From Thermoplasmatota archaeon (GTDB lineage: Archaea > Thermoplasmatota > E2 > UBA202 > JdFR-43), in NCBI GenBank assembly GCA_029259055.1, contig JAPDJP010000009.1:1-47476 (forward strand): 47,476 nucleotides of DNA, in the 5' to 3' direction. Shown here piece after piece: positions 24,255 through 33,538 of the stretch. A model generated the notes under the pieces. That model made no database searches. It was not told the origin of the DNA and saw only the letters and a list, made by a program, of their open reading frames with translations. Position numbers and translations under genes: made by a program. Every line of letters starts with the position of its first letter. The stretch's first letter is position 1.

Positions 24255-24263
24255 ATTATAAAT
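24255..24263. promoter_or_regulatory. Near-palindromic TATA box between a membrane protein and the AOR ferredoxin
   Basis: ATTATAAAT sits within AGATTATAAATCT, almost identical on both strands. Its centre is 26 bp before the ferredoxin ATG (24285, leaderless) and about 32 bp before the divergent membrane protein ATG (24227). No other strong TATA element was seen in this 57-bp gap. Assignment rests on spacing. Confidence 0.45.
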
Positions 24264-24284
24264 CTTTTATTCATTCAAAAATTA

Positions 24285-24677
24285 ATGTATGTTAAAGCTA
24301 TTCCTGAAAATTGTTCTGGTTGTATGGTTTGTGAGATGGTCTGTTCATTAAAACATTGGAACCTCATAAACAGATATAAAGCTGGTATAAGAATAGAAAA
24401 GAAAAGCGTTATTGAAGATTTACCCCATATATGCACCCATGGAAATGAATGCAATTTTGAATGCATTTCTGCGTGCAAATTTGATGCAATGAAAAAGGAA
24501 AATGGAATAGTATATGTGGATTATGAAAAATGCACAGGTTGTAAGGCCTGTGAAAAAGCATGCCCACTAAATGCAGTATGGATTCATGAAAAAAAGGCAT
24601 ATAAATGTGACTTGTGTAAAGGCGATCCCGCATGCGTTAAATTTTGCTCACAAAATGCTTTAGTTTTGGAGGTGTGA
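24285..24677 (+). CDS. 4Fe-4S ferredoxin-type subunit of aldehyde:ferredoxin oxidoreductase
   Basis: A 130-residue polyferredoxin. Cysteine clusters are CSGCMVCEMVC near the N-terminus, CTHGNECNFECISAC in the middle, CTGCKACEKACP, and CDLCKGDPACVKFC at the end. This could bind up to four 4Fe-4S clusters, like the electron-transfer subunits encoded with two-component aldehyde oxidoreductases. The gene is immediately upstream of aor (two bases between stop and start), and the aor ribosome binding site lies inside its last codons. It probably carries electrons from the tungsten enzyme. Confidence 0.9.
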   Translation: MYVKAIPENCSGCMVCEMVCSLKHWNLINRYKAGIRIEKKSVIEDLPHICTHGNECNFECISACKFDAMKKENGIVYVDYEKCTGCKACEKACPLNAVWIHEKKAYKCDLCKGDPACVKFCSQNALVLEV

Positions 24678-24679
24678 AA

Positions 24680-26497
24680 ATGGAAATGTATGGTTATGCC
24701 GGGAAAATTTTGACCGTGGATTTAACAACGGGGGAAGGAATTAAAAAAGTTTTGGATGAAAAACTTGCCTCCAGATATTTGGGAGGAGACGGCTTTGGAG
24801 CATATTTTTTAAATAAAGTAGTTAATCCTAAAATAGATGCTTTTTCTCCAGATAATGCAATAATTGTTGCGCCGGGCTTATTTGTAGGGACTTTTGTGCA
24901 TACAGCGGGTAAAACAGCGTTTTTCTCAAAATCGGCATTAAACAATGGATGGAATGAAAGCGTTATGGGCGGAAGAATAGGATTAGCTTTAAAACAAGCT
25001 GGATATGATGCCCTGATAATAAAGGGAAAAGCTAACAAATTATCATATCTACTTATAAGAGATGGAGAAGTTTCATTAAAATCTGCCGAGCATTTAAAAG
25101 GAGAGACAACAAGGAAAACGGCAGAGGAAATAAAAAAGGATGAAGGAGATGTTGTTGTTGCAACCATAGGAATTGCGGGAGAAAAACTTGTTAGGTTTGC
25201 AAGCGTTGATTGCGACGAGCGCCAAGCTGGCAGGGGAGGAATAGGCGCCATAATGGGTTCCAAAAATCTTAAGGCAATCGCAATAGAAGGAAAAAATGAT
25301 ATCAGGGTAGCAAAACCAGAGAAGCTATATAAGCTGATGGAGGAATGGTACGAAAAAATGATTACCCACCCATCTTTTGAAGCAGATGGAAAATATGGTA
25401 CAGGAGAATTTTTAGAATGGATGAATGCAGAAAGAGGCACATTTCCAACAAGAAATTGGAATGAAGGCGTTTTTGATGAAAGAAAGGAAATAGACCCCTA
25501 TTATTGGGCTCCAAGATATGCTATAAAAAATAAGGCATGTGTGCAATGTGTTAAACCATGTGGAAAAGCATTTGTTGCAAAGGACATTAAATTGGATGGA
25601 GTGGAATATGAAACCTTATTTGCTTTGGGCTCAAATTGTGGGGTAGCAAATATTGAACATGTGGCAAGAGCAAATGAATTATGCGATTTATATGGAATGG
25701 ATACCATATCTACAGGAGGAGTTATTGGATTTATAATGGATTTATTTGAAAATGGGGTAGTTAGCAAAGAAGAAATTGGAATGGAAATTAAGTTTGGGGA
25801 TGGAGAAGCAATGCTTGAATTAATAGAAAAAATTGCACATAGAGAGGGTATAGGCGATATATTGGCTGAGGGTGTTAAAAAGGCTGCAGAAAAAATAGGA
25901 AAAAATGCTACAAAATATGCAGTCCACGTTAGAGGAATGGAGCCACCGGCATATGATGTAAGGGGAATAAAAGGAATGGCTCTTGCTTTCATGACATCTC
26001 CAAGAGGAGCATGCCATTTACGCTCAGGCGCCTACGCTTTAGAGTTAACAGGGAAATTCTGGAAATTTGATGGTGTTGATAGACTGAGCAGTAAAAATAA
26101 GGGTAGGGAAATTGCGGAAATGGAAAACTTTATGGCAGTTTATGATGCATTGGGTGTTTGCAAATTCTCAAGAGGAATTTTCTTACTTAACTTTGAAGAA
26201 ATATTGGATGCTGTTACGGGAAGAGCATATAAAGAAGATGAATTGCTTATAATAGGCGAGAGAATTTGTAACTTAAAACATATCTTTAACATAAAAGCTG
26301 GCTGGACAAAGGAGGATTGTAAACTCCCAGAAAAAATACATAAGCCTATACCAAAAGGAGTATCTAAAGGAAGTTATGTAAGTGAGGAAGAGGAAAAAGA
26401 AATGCTTGAAGATTATTTCAATGCAAGAGGATGGGACAAAAATGGCATACCGAAAAAAGAAAAATTAAAGGAGCTTGGTATAGAGGATATGATGTAA
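24680..26497 (+). CDS. aor: Tungsten-containing aldehyde:ferredoxin oxidoreductase
   Basis: A 605-residue enzyme oxidising aldehydes to acids with ferredoxin as acceptor, using a bis-tungstopterin and one 4Fe-4S cluster. Its start is MEMYGYAGKILTVDLTTGEG. The pterin-binding block is ERQAGRGGIGAIMGSKNLKA, and the cluster cysteines are CVQCVKPC (287, 290, 294) plus a distal Cys in ALGVCKFSRG. The length equals that of typical archaeal AORs. The ORF track starts 12 codons earlier; ATG 24680 has a strong GGAGGTGTG site. Which aldehyde is used cannot be told; AOR, FOR, GOR and WOR types are similar. Confidence 0.93.
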   Translation: MEMYGYAGKILTVDLTTGEGIKKVLDEKLASRYLGGDGFGAYFLNKVVNPKIDAFSPDNAIIVAPGLFVGTFVHTAGKTAFFSKSALNNGWNESVMGGRIGLALKQAGYDALIIKGKANKLSYLLIRDGEVSLKSAEHLKGETTRKTAEEIKKDEGDVVVATIGIAGEKLVRFASVDCDERQAGRGGIGAIMGSKNLKAIAIEGKNDIRVAKPEKLYKLMEEWYEKMITHPSFEADGKYGTGEFLEWMNAERGTFPTRNWNEGVFDERKEIDPYYWAPRYAIKNKACVQCVKPCGKAFVAKDIKLDGVEYETLFALGSNCGVANIEHVARANELCDLYGMDTISTGGVIGFIMDLFENGVVSKEEIGMEIKFGDGEAMLELIEKIAHREGIGDILAEGVKKAAEKIGKNATKYAVHVRGMEPPAYDVRGIKGMALAFMTSPRGACHLRSGAYALELTGKFWKFDGVDRLSSKNKGREIAEMENFMAVYDALGVCKFSRGIFLLNFEEILDAVTGRAYKEDELLIIGERICNLKHIFNIKAGWTKEDCKLPEKIHKPIPKGVSKGSYVSEEEEKEMLEDYFNARGWDKNGIPKKEKLKELGIEDMM

Positions 26498-26498
26498 A

Positions 26499-27497
26499 AT
26501 GAAGAAATTTCTTATCCTATTCCTCTCTATCCTGCTTCTCCTTCCTCCATATCAACAATTTTCTTTTGAAATAAAAAACATGGATGCAAGACATTCATAC
26601 AAAAATATAGATTCACCGCCTAAATATCCGGAGGACGCAGCCCATTTTAAATATTATGAGAACGATAGCCATATAATTTACTGGTATGAATGGTGGTATG
26701 CAAATTTGAAGGGAGAAAAAGATATAGTTGTTATGTTTTTTACGGTTGGTGATTTAAATAATGCTTTTTCGAGGCTATTAGGAGTTTTTGTCGCCTTTTT
26801 TGATGAAAGGGAAAGTATAGAAATGGTAACATCTAATCCCCTTATTAACTATAGTTTAGATTATGAAAAATGTAATATTAGCATAGGAGGGAATAGATTC
26901 TATGAAGATAATGGCATATTTATTATTGAGTATCGTAAAAAAGATTTTAAGCTATTTATGAAAATTTTCCCATATGGTATTCCCTTTGGAAATAAGGCAA
27001 AATTGGAAAAATGGGAATGGACTTCTTGGTATGTAGCTGTACCATATGGAAAGGGGGAGGCATATATAGAATATAATGGAAAAAAATATTTCATAAAGGG
27101 GAATGCTTATCATGACCATAACTGGGGAATTTCGAGATATGATATTAAATGGAATTGGGGAGAATTTTGCTGTGGAGATTTCGCAATAATTTATGGAATA
27201 GCGGGACAAAAAGAAATGAAAGGAGGAATCCATTTTGTAAATAATAGCACCCATATCTTTACTCCATGCATTAACTTAGAATATTTAGAATGGGATAGGA
27301 TAAGTGGATTTAAAAAACCTGTAAAAATTTTTTTAAAGGGAGAAAATGTAGATTTTATTGTTGAATTGGAAAAAGCATATATTATAGGATATAAAAATGT
27401 TGGTAAACCATATTTAAAAGGAAGAGCGCATGGTAAAATAAATGGGAAATTCTTTGATTCTGTAGGATTTTATGAATACCATCATCCAATTAAATAA
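26499..27497 (+). CDS. Secreted CrtC/AttH-like lipocalin-fold protein
   Basis: A 332-residue protein with signal peptide MKKFLILFLSILLLLPPYQQ. YWYEWWYANLKGEKDIVVMF is the typical opening of carotenoid 1,2-hydratase/AttH-like double-lipocalin proteins. GNAYHDHNWGISRYDIKWNW is the conserved second block, and WTSWYVAVPYGKG lies between them. Such proteins bind or hydrate lipophilic molecules, but carotenoid genes are absent here, so I do not assign a reaction. It starts one base after the aor stop and may be cotranscribed. Its 3' end overlaps the THEP1 gene by 16 bp. Confidence 0.7.
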   Translation: MKKFLILFLSILLLLPPYQQFSFEIKNMDARHSYKNIDSPPKYPEDAAHFKYYENDSHIIYWYEWWYANLKGEKDIVVMFFTVGDLNNAFSRLLGVFVAFFDERESIEMVTSNPLINYSLDYEKCNISIGGNRFYEDNGIFIIEYRKKDFKLFMKIFPYGIPFGNKAKLEKWEWTSWYVAVPYGKGEAYIEYNGKKYFIKGNAYHDHNWGISRYDIKWNWGEFCCGDFAIIYGIAGQKEMKGGIHFVNNSTHIFTPCINLEYLEWDRISGFKKPVKIFLKGENVDFIVELEKAYIIGYKNVGKPYLKGRAHGKINGKFFDSVGFYEYHHPIK

Positions 27498-27991
27498 GAT
27501 TCAATTTCCTTTTTCACTTTGTTCCAATTTTCTATAGATAAATAAAACAATTTTACATCATCTCTCTTTTTAATTTTGCTGGTAAATGGATTATCTTTTA
27601 ACATTATTGTTGCCAAAACTTTTTTCTCGCTGTTTAAAGCTGATAAAACAGCATCTCTAAACTTTTTTGAAAATAACTCCATTTTTCCTATTTCATCTAT
27701 AACTATAATGTCTTTTTTTTCTATTGCATTTAAAACGGATTTTACGCCTATTTCCTCTAAACTTTTTAAATCAACACCATATTTCGAAACTTTATATGGG
27801 CTATCAATATTTACATGCGCCAAAATACCTTCTTCCCCATTTAGACTTATTATTTTAAATCCCTCTCTCTTTTCCCCCTTCTTAATTTCTAAAGTATAAA
27901 AACCACCAGCATTTAGTTTCAAATCTTCAATAATCTTTTTTATCAATGTTGTTTTTCCGCTCCTTGGTTTTCCTGTTATCAGGATATTCAT
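27482..27991 (-). CDS. THEP1-type nucleoside-triphosphatase
   Basis: A 169-residue P-loop NTPase of the THEP1 (DUF265) family, which hydrolyses several NTPs. Motifs are MNILITGKPRSGKTTLIKKI (Walker A), the family signature NAGGFYTLEIKKGEKREGFK, and Walker B IIVIDEIGKMELFSKKF. The length is standard for the family. The cellular role is unclear. It is divergent from fhs, with only 47 bp between start codons. Confidence 0.92.
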   Translation of the reverse strand: MNILITGKPRSGKTTLIKKIIEDLKLNAGGFYTLEIKKGEKREGFKIISLNGEEGILAHVNIDSPYKVSKYGVDLKSLEEIGVKSVLNAIEKKDIIVIDEIGKMELFSKKFRDAVLSALNSEKKVLATIMLKDNPFTSKIKKRDDVKLFYLSIENWNKVKKEIESYLIG

Positions 27992-28038
27992 AATAATATA
28001 ACATAAATAATAAGTATTATATTACTATCACCTTGAAA

Positions 28039-29670
28039 ATGAAAAGAATCGAAGAAATAGCAAAAAAGATTGGAATAAGAGAAGATGAGTTAATTCCTTG
28101 GGGAAGATATAAAGCGAAAGTTAGCTTAGACATTTTTAAAAGAATAAATACAAGGAAAGATGGAAAGCTTATTTTGGTAACAACAATAAATCCGACTTTT
28201 GATGGGGAAGGAAAAACAACTATAACGATAGGATTAGCCCAAGCTTTGGAAAGATTGGGAAAGAAAGTTTGTCTTGCAATAAGAGAGCCAAGCATTGGTC
28301 CTGTAATGGGATTAAAGGGAGGGGGAACAGGAGGGGGAAAAAGCCAAGTATTGCCAGCAGAAGATATAAATTTACATTTTACTGGAGATTTACATGCAAT
28401 AACATCCGCCCATAACTTACTTTCCGCTCTGCTCGACAATCATATTTTTCATGGAGATAAATTCCATATTGACCCTCGTTACATTGTGTGGCCTCGCGTT
28501 ATGGATGTAAATGATCGCAACTTAAGAAATGTTGTTGTGGGGCTGGGTGGTCCAAAAGATGGGGTACCGCGACAAGACAAGTTTTCTATAACTGCAGCAA
28601 GCGAAATTATGGCAATTTTGTGTTTGAGTCAAAGTATAGAGGAATTGAAAGAGAGATTGGCAAAAATTATCGTTGCATATTCATATGATGAGGAGCCGAT
28701 AACGGCTAAGCAATTAAAAGCTGTTGGAGCCATGGCAGCTTTACTAAAAGATGCAATAAAACCAAACTTAGTGCAGACAACGGAGCATACGCCTGCCTTT
28801 GTTCATGGTGGTCCTTTTGCAAATATAGCTCATGGAACTAGTAGTTTGATATCTGCAAGACTCGGGCTGAAATTGGCAGATTATTTTGTTACCGAAGCAG
28901 GTTTTGGTACAGATTTGGGAGCAGAGAAATTCTTTAACATCGTTTGCAGATACGGAATAAAGCCTACTGTTGTTGTTTTAGTTGTTTCTATAAAGGCTTT
29001 AAAATGGCATGGAGGAATGAAACTTGAAGAAGCAAAAAAGGGGAAAAGGAATGTGAGAGCTTTGAAAAAGGGTCTCGAAAATTTGCAAAAACATATAGAG
29101 AATATACAGTTATTTGGGGTACCTTTAGTTATAGCATTAAATAAGTTTCCTTATGATAGGGATGATGAAATAAGGATTGTTGAAGAATTTTGTAATGATT
29201 TGCCATTTGCTGTTGCTGAAGTTTTCAGTCAAGGGGGAGAAGGGGGCATAGAACTTGCTGGGAAAGTTATAGATACAATATATAATAAAAAAGCAAACTT
29301 TAAATTCCTGTATGATTTGGATTTGCCTGTAAGAGAAAAAATAGAAATCATCGCTAAAAAAATTTATGGAGCAAGTAGGGTTGTTTATAGTGTAACCGCT
29401 GAAGATGACTTAAGAATAATAAATAAGCTTGGACTAAATGAATTGCCAATATGCATGGCAAAAACCCCATATAGTTTAACAGATGACCCTGCCATAAGAG
29501 GAAGACCAAAAAATTTTAAAATAACAATAAAGGAAATCCGTATTTCGGCAGGAGCAGGCTTTTTAGTTCCAATTACTGGTAAAATAACAACTATGCCCGG
29601 CTTACCCGCAAAACCAGCAGCAGAAAAAATTGATATAGATGGGGAGGGAAATATAATAGGAATAGATTAG
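28039..29670 (+). CDS. fhs: Formate-tetrahydrofolate ligase
   Basis: A 543-residue enzyme forming 10-formyl-THF from formate, THF and ATP, feeding purine and one-carbon metabolism. Signature blocks are EPSIGPVMGLKGGGTGGGKS, VLPAEDINLHFTGDLHAITS, the ATP loop NPTFDGEGKTTITIGL, and EAGFGTDLGAEKF. It is slightly shorter than bacterial enzymes (about 555). Most archaea use tetrahydromethanopterin and lack this gene; Thermoplasmata-type archaea are a known exception. ATG 28039 is preferred to the ORF-track TTG two codons upstream. ThyX in this window also needs a folate. Confidence 0.96.
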   Translation: MKRIEEIAKKIGIREDELIPWGRYKAKVSLDIFKRINTRKDGKLILVTTINPTFDGEGKTTITIGLAQALERLGKKVCLAIREPSIGPVMGLKGGGTGGGKSQVLPAEDINLHFTGDLHAITSAHNLLSALLDNHIFHGDKFHIDPRYIVWPRVMDVNDRNLRNVVVGLGGPKDGVPRQDKFSITAASEIMAILCLSQSIEELKERLAKIIVAYSYDEEPITAKQLKAVGAMAALLKDAIKPNLVQTTEHTPAFVHGGPFANIAHGTSSLISARLGLKLADYFVTEAGFGTDLGAEKFFNIVCRYGIKPTVVVLVVSIKALKWHGGMKLEEAKKGKRNVRALKKGLENLQKHIENIQLFGVPLVIALNKFPYDRDDEIRIVEEFCNDLPFAVAEVFSQGGEGGIELAGKVIDTIYNKKANFKFLYDLDLPVREKIEIIAKKIYGASRVVYSVTAEDDLRIINKLGLNELPICMAKTPYSLTDDPAIRGRPKNFKITIKEIRISAGAGFLVPITGKITTMPGLPAKPAAEKIDIDGEGNIIGID

Positions 29671-29687
29671 GATAGACTAAAAGCAGA

Positions 29688-30569
29688 TTAAACAAAAACA
29701 GAATAGATTCTATATAAAATGGTCTCTAGCATTGTCAAAATTAAACCTTTCCTAATGAACTTCTTTTCTATTACAATATCTTTTACTCCTTTATCACTTA
29801 TTTCATAATCCAAACCCCTTATTACTACAACTGGAATTCCCTCCGAGGTTTGCCCCATAAGTAATGCGGCTGCGGAAGCTATTTCATCAACTATAATATC
29901 TACTCCACCAAATTTTCTTTTTCCATATCTATCCAATGATGCAAAACATCTTGAAACTGGTTCAATTCCACTTGCTCCTATTGCAATATCTGTTGAACCG
30001 TATCTATACATATTAAATTCAGTATCTGAAATTATTACCGCTACATCAATTCCTAAAATTCTCTTTATTTCTTCCCTTATTCGGCTTGCTTCTTTATCTG
30101 GATCTGGTGGTGGATAGGTGAAAAAATCGTTTGGCACATTTGACATATCTACACCAGCATCTGTAGCTAATCTTCCATCTTTTGTTTCTGCAATAATGAT
30201 ACAGCTTTCTTCATTTAATAGTTCTATCGCAGATTCTCTATCTTGCGTAAATTCTTCAGGAAATTTACTATCTTCTAATATTTTTTTCAATGGTATTATT
30301 GCAAGTATGTTCTTGGAATTTCTTATAATTGCTTCTAAAAGTTTTAAAGGTTTTCCAGTAAATTTTGATAATTTAATAGCTCTTTTTGACGGGATAATTT
30401 CTTTAAAAATATAGCCCCTTGCTTTCGAAATTATTTTTGAAGTTATAACAATGATGTCCTTCTCCCTCAATCCCCCTATTTGTTTCTCCGCATATTGACA
30501 AATTATTTCAGGAATATTGTCGTTCTCTCTTATTTCTCCAAGTTTTAATCCATATATTTTTAATTCCAT
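29688..30569 (-). CDS. cofE: Coenzyme F420-0:L-glutamate ligase CofE-like
   Basis: A 293-residue protein of the CofE family, adding gamma-linked glutamates to F420-0 with GTP. Blocks are LREKDIIVITSKIISKARGY, the metal-site segment ATDAGVDMSNVP, IIVDEIASAAALLMGQTSEG and IPVVVIRGLDY. It exceeds the usual about 250 residues through an insert before DKEASRIREE and a hydrophobic C-terminal extension (KGLILTMLETILYRIYSVFV) that could touch the membrane. No other F420 gene is in the window; a COG1478 relative with another substrate is possible. Confidence 0.8.
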   Translation of the reverse strand: MELKIYGLKLGEIRENDNIPEIICQYAEKQIGGLREKDIIVITSKIISKARGYIFKEIIPSKRAIKLSKFTGKPLKLLEAIIRNSKNILAIIPLKKILEDSKFPEEFTQDRESAIELLNEESCIIIAETKDGRLATDAGVDMSNVPNDFFTYPPPDPDKEASRIREEIKRILGIDVAVIISDTEFNMYRYGSTDIAIGASGIEPVSRCFASLDRYGKRKFGGVDIIVDEIASAAALLMGQTSEGIPVVVIRGLDYEISDKGVKDIVIEKKFIRKGLILTMLETILYRIYSVFV

Positions 30570-30704
30570 AAATCCCTAAATTTTTAATTAAATTTTTAAT
30601 TTTTATTTCATTTACTTTTGAATATTATTGTTCATCTTGTAGCATTTTTAATTTTGCTTATTTTTTCAACTATATTTTTCACCGCTTTCTTCATAAATAT
30701 TTTA

Positions 30705-30949
30705 ATGAAATATAGAGATGGAACTTATGGAAAATCTCTAGCTGATGAAGAATGGATTGCTGACCCATGTGTTACATAAATTGGAGATAATACAAATGAT
30801 AGGAGGCAGAGCATTAATAGCGGGCATTTGGCGGAAGATAGGCGTTACTATACAAGATTGGTGCAAAGAGTCTAATTACAAAAGGAAAAAGATTAGAAAG
30901 AGGAAAAGTTTATATTGGGATACCTACAAAAGATTTGAATCAGGTATAG
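30705..30949 (+). pseudogene. Decayed hexapeptide-repeat acyltransferase
   Basis: The 370-bp gap between cofE and the C25 gene holds a broken gene read across three frames. From ATG 30705: MKYRDGTYGKSLADEEWIAD PCVT, stop TAA (30777), then IGDNT. A second frame gives MIGGRALIAG and IGVTIQDW. A third gives KGKRLERGKVYIGIPTKDLN and stops at 30949. Together these resemble a left-handed beta-helix acyltransferase ending in the usual G-x-P-x-K loop. At least one nonsense and two frame lesions make sequencing error unlikely as the sole cause. The 72-residue ORF in the track is part of it. Confidence 0.6.
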
Positions 30950-32556
30950 CCACCTATTTTTAAAGAAGGGTCTCCTAATAGAACCCATTCTTGCACGGTT
31001 TTGCAATTTACTAAATCAACAGTATATGGCTTTACTCCTGTCCAATCTTTGCTCCAATTAATCGGGAATTTGTTTAAATAATCTATTAAAGCTGTCCCCC
31101 ATACCTCTCCTAAAATATCTTTTCCTTTACTATAAACTTCAAAGAAATGTGGTTCAAGCCATCCCCCTAAATACTGTATACAATCCGGTATTCCATCAGG
31201 CACACTATCTGGAATCTCATCTACTGGGCCGTCTCCAATTGTTCCATATCCTAAACCAGTATTACCAATGGTTGCAATGCTTCCTCCATCGGCTTTCCTT
31301 GTAAAAAGCCATCCCCAGCATTCGGGCGCCATCTCTCCCAAGAAATAAGCCCATATACCTTCTTTAAATATTCTTAAAACGCTGACATTAAATTGGCAAT
31401 TATGGCATCCTCCCACTACAACAACTGGTAATTTATTTCCATTGCTCAACTTTTTAATTTCATCTAAACCAAAATCAATCCAAGTATCGAAATCATTGTA
31501 TGGGTGGGTTGCCCAAGATGCTGGATTACCGTGCCCACTAAAATAAACAAATCCTTCCCCTTCCGATAAAACTTTTACAGCATTTTCTGGCGTAAATTCA
31601 ACATCTCCTCCTTTAACATAAATCCTTATATGTTCAAATCCTTCCATAAAACTTAAAGCATAATCACATTCAACCTGTCCTTCTATATAGTCGGTTCCTA
31701 CTTCCTTATCTGGAAATGAATCTCCTCCTATGACAACCATTCTTTTGAACCATTCTTTATTTCCATTTGATTCATATTCTATTATTTTTTCTACCATTTG
31801 CTTAACTTCAAATTTATATCTACATGGTAGCCTGCCTACATAAACATCTGGATACATATCTAAAACATCTTTATTATTTGCATTCCATTCTGCAAAAATT
31901 CCATTTCCATTACTATCCCAATCATCAAATTTTATCTCTCCATTTTCATATTTATAGATGTCAGCATAATATAAATCGGTTATATAACTTGTTTCCCAAC
32001 TTGAATTATCATCTAAATGACTATAGCGAACAGGAACATACCATTTAAATCTTTGTCCCTTCATTCCACCAACAAGCAAAACATATTTGATATTCCATTT
32101 TTCTATAGCATCCTTTATAAAATATTTTATTTTTTCAGCATTATCTCTTCCATTATAATTTGAATATATTTCTTCGGTTGTAACCAATTTTGTTCTTATT
32201 CCATTTTTTTCTTTATGTTGCACCAGCTTTTCTAAATATTTAGAAAATTTTTTCGGGGATATTATTACCAAATCATAAATATCATTGAAGGAAATGGTCT
32301 CATTTTTTCCAAATTTTATTTTTAATTTTTGAGCATCTGTTGTTACAAATATTACTCTGCTTCCATTGTACAAACCAACCCCAATATTATATGTTGCATT
32401 TGGAGGATAGCATTCAATATCTATTATTTTTGTTCCAATAGGGAAAATATATGTATGATGGATACTTTTCCTTATCAAACTTTTGGATATGGATGAATTA
32501 GATATGGATGGAAATATCATGAGCAGAAATATTACAAATACTACTACTTTTTTCAT
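30940..32556 (-). CDS. Secreted C25 (gingipain-like) cysteine peptidase
   Basis: A 538-residue secreted peptidase of the caspase-like clan CD. It has signal peptide MKKVVVFVIFLLMIFPSISN and the C25 N-terminal block DLVIISPKKFSKYLEKLVQH. The catalytic His is in YFSGHGNPASWATHP and the catalytic Cys in VVVGGCHNCQFNVSV. A calcium-type loop WDSNGNGIF lies near residue 215, and a second acidic repeat DEIPDSVPDGIPDC precedes the end. It ends at EWVLLGDPSLKIGGY with no Ig-like tail. It is one of three paralogues in this window; the closest is the partial gene at 46434. It probably degrades extracellular protein. Confidence 0.88.
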   Translation of the reverse strand: MKKVVVFVIFLLMIFPSISNSSISKSLIRKSIHHTYIFPIGTKIIDIECYPPNATYNIGVGLYNGSRVIFVTTDAQKLKIKFGKNETISFNDIYDLVIISPKKFSKYLEKLVQHKEKNGIRTKLVTTEEIYSNYNGRDNAEKIKYFIKDAIEKWNIKYVLLVGGMKGQRFKWYVPVRYSHLDDNSSWETSYITDLYYADIYKYENGEIKFDDWDSNGNGIFAEWNANNKDVLDMYPDVYVGRLPCRYKFEVKQMVEKIIEYESNGNKEWFKRMVVIGGDSFPDKEVGTDYIEGQVECDYALSFMEGFEHIRIYVKGGDVEFTPENAVKVLSEGEGFVYFSGHGNPASWATHPYNDFDTWIDFGLDEIKKLSNGNKLPVVVVGGCHNCQFNVSVLRIFKEGIWAYFLGEMAPECWGWLFTRKADGGSIATIGNTGLGYGTIGDGPVDEIPDSVPDGIPDCIQYLGGWLEPHFFEVYSKGKDILGEVWGTALIDYLNKFPINWSKDWTGVKPYTVDLVNCKTVQEWVLLGDPSLKIGGYT

Positions 32557-32586
32557 AAAAATATATTGGGAATTGTTTAAAAAGCT

Positions 32587-33537
32587 TTATTCAAAAATTA
32601 TGCTCTTTCTTTCGAGTTCAATTTTTGGCATTTTATATCCTTTCCTAACCTTTTTATCATATTCTTCTTCGCCAATCTCTTCCAATATTTTCTTTCCTTT
32701 TTCGTATTGTTTCAATATGCTATTATTTATTTTTTTAACACTTGAAGGAGCGATTTTTTCCATAAGAATTTTAGAAGCCATACCAAGGCCCAATGGCAAG
32801 GATTCAACTCTCATTATACTGCCTGGAATTGCTTGAAACCATATACCAATGGAATCTTCTCCAAATTTCGTTATTGGTATGCCCGCGGATGCCTGCCTTT
32901 CTGGAGTTGGGCCCACATCCGCAACAATCCATTTTCCATCAATTAATACTTCCCCCTCTCCATGCAACATGAAATAGCCCATTGCATTATACCATTCTTG
33001 CATTAATGGGTCGGGCTGAACGAATGTTTCATACCATTGCTGAATCATTGTTAAAGCATATAGTTTATACCTCGCTTTTAATCCAGCAACTCTGCATAAA
33101 GCGATGAATAGAGAAATTTTGTGTAAACAGGTTCCATATCCTCTTCTTAAAGTTGCTACAACACCATCTAATGGTAAAATTTGGAGAATAATGTTTCTTT
33201 TAACAAATTCAAAAACATCTCTTGCATATTCATATGGCTCCTTTTCAAAAGCCCCTAAATGATTAGCTAAAGCAATAATTTCCTTAGCATATGGATTACA
33301 ATATAGAGTTGGGCGCAGATATTTTTCATCTGACTTAATATATTTCATATTTGGATTGTAAGAAGGTAATTTGTATTTTCTTTTTGGAGGAATGTATTCC
33401 ACTTTTTCCATTCTATTTTTTTTAAGCTTGTTCAAATTTTTTATTATAACTTTGCTTAATGCAAAAGTACCTTTTGTAAATAACTTGACCATTGTTTTTG
33501 GAGGAATATATTCCTTATCTTTCCATTCCCTGAACAT
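32587..33537 (-). CDS. Transglutaminase-like cysteine protease fold protein
   Basis: A 316-residue cytoplasmic protein with no signal peptide. The transglutaminase-like core has Cys in GYGTCLHKISLFIALCRVAG, His in FMLHGEGEVLIDGKWIVADV and the following Asp in ADVGPTPE. The first 70 residues are basic and repeat EYIPPK. The last 60 are charged and helical. The stop of the LuxE-like gene is one base before its ATG, so the two form an operon. It may act on the acyl or peptide product of the adenylating enzyme. The exact reaction is not predictable. Confidence 0.75.
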   Translation of the reverse strand: MFREWKDKEYIPPKTMVKLFTKGTFALSKVIIKNLNKLKKNRMEKVEYIPPKRKYKLPSYNPNMKYIKSDEKYLRPTLYCNPYAKEIIALANHLGAFEKEPYEYARDVFEFVKRNIILQILPLDGVVATLRRGYGTCLHKISLFIALCRVAGLKARYKLYALTMIQQWYETFVQPDPLMQEWYNAMGYFMLHGEGEVLIDGKWIVADVGPTPERQASAGIPITKFGEDSIGIWFQAIPGSIMRVESLPLGLGMASKILMEKIAPSSVKKINNSILKQYEKGKKILEEIGEEEYDKKVRKGYKMPKIELERKSIIFE

Positions 33538-33538
33538 G

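Noticed and set aside
24694-25992. Long minus-strand ORFs (248 and 163 residues) inside aor
   Set aside because: They are antisense shadows of the aor coding region with Ser/Pro-rich composition.
28017-28439. Minus-strand 140-residue ORF inside fhs
   Set aside because: Antisense shadow across the fhs glycine-rich motif.
30745-30963. 72-residue ORF as a real gene
   Set aside because: It is the middle frame of a broken hexapeptide acyltransferase, and its end runs into the C25 gene on the other strand.
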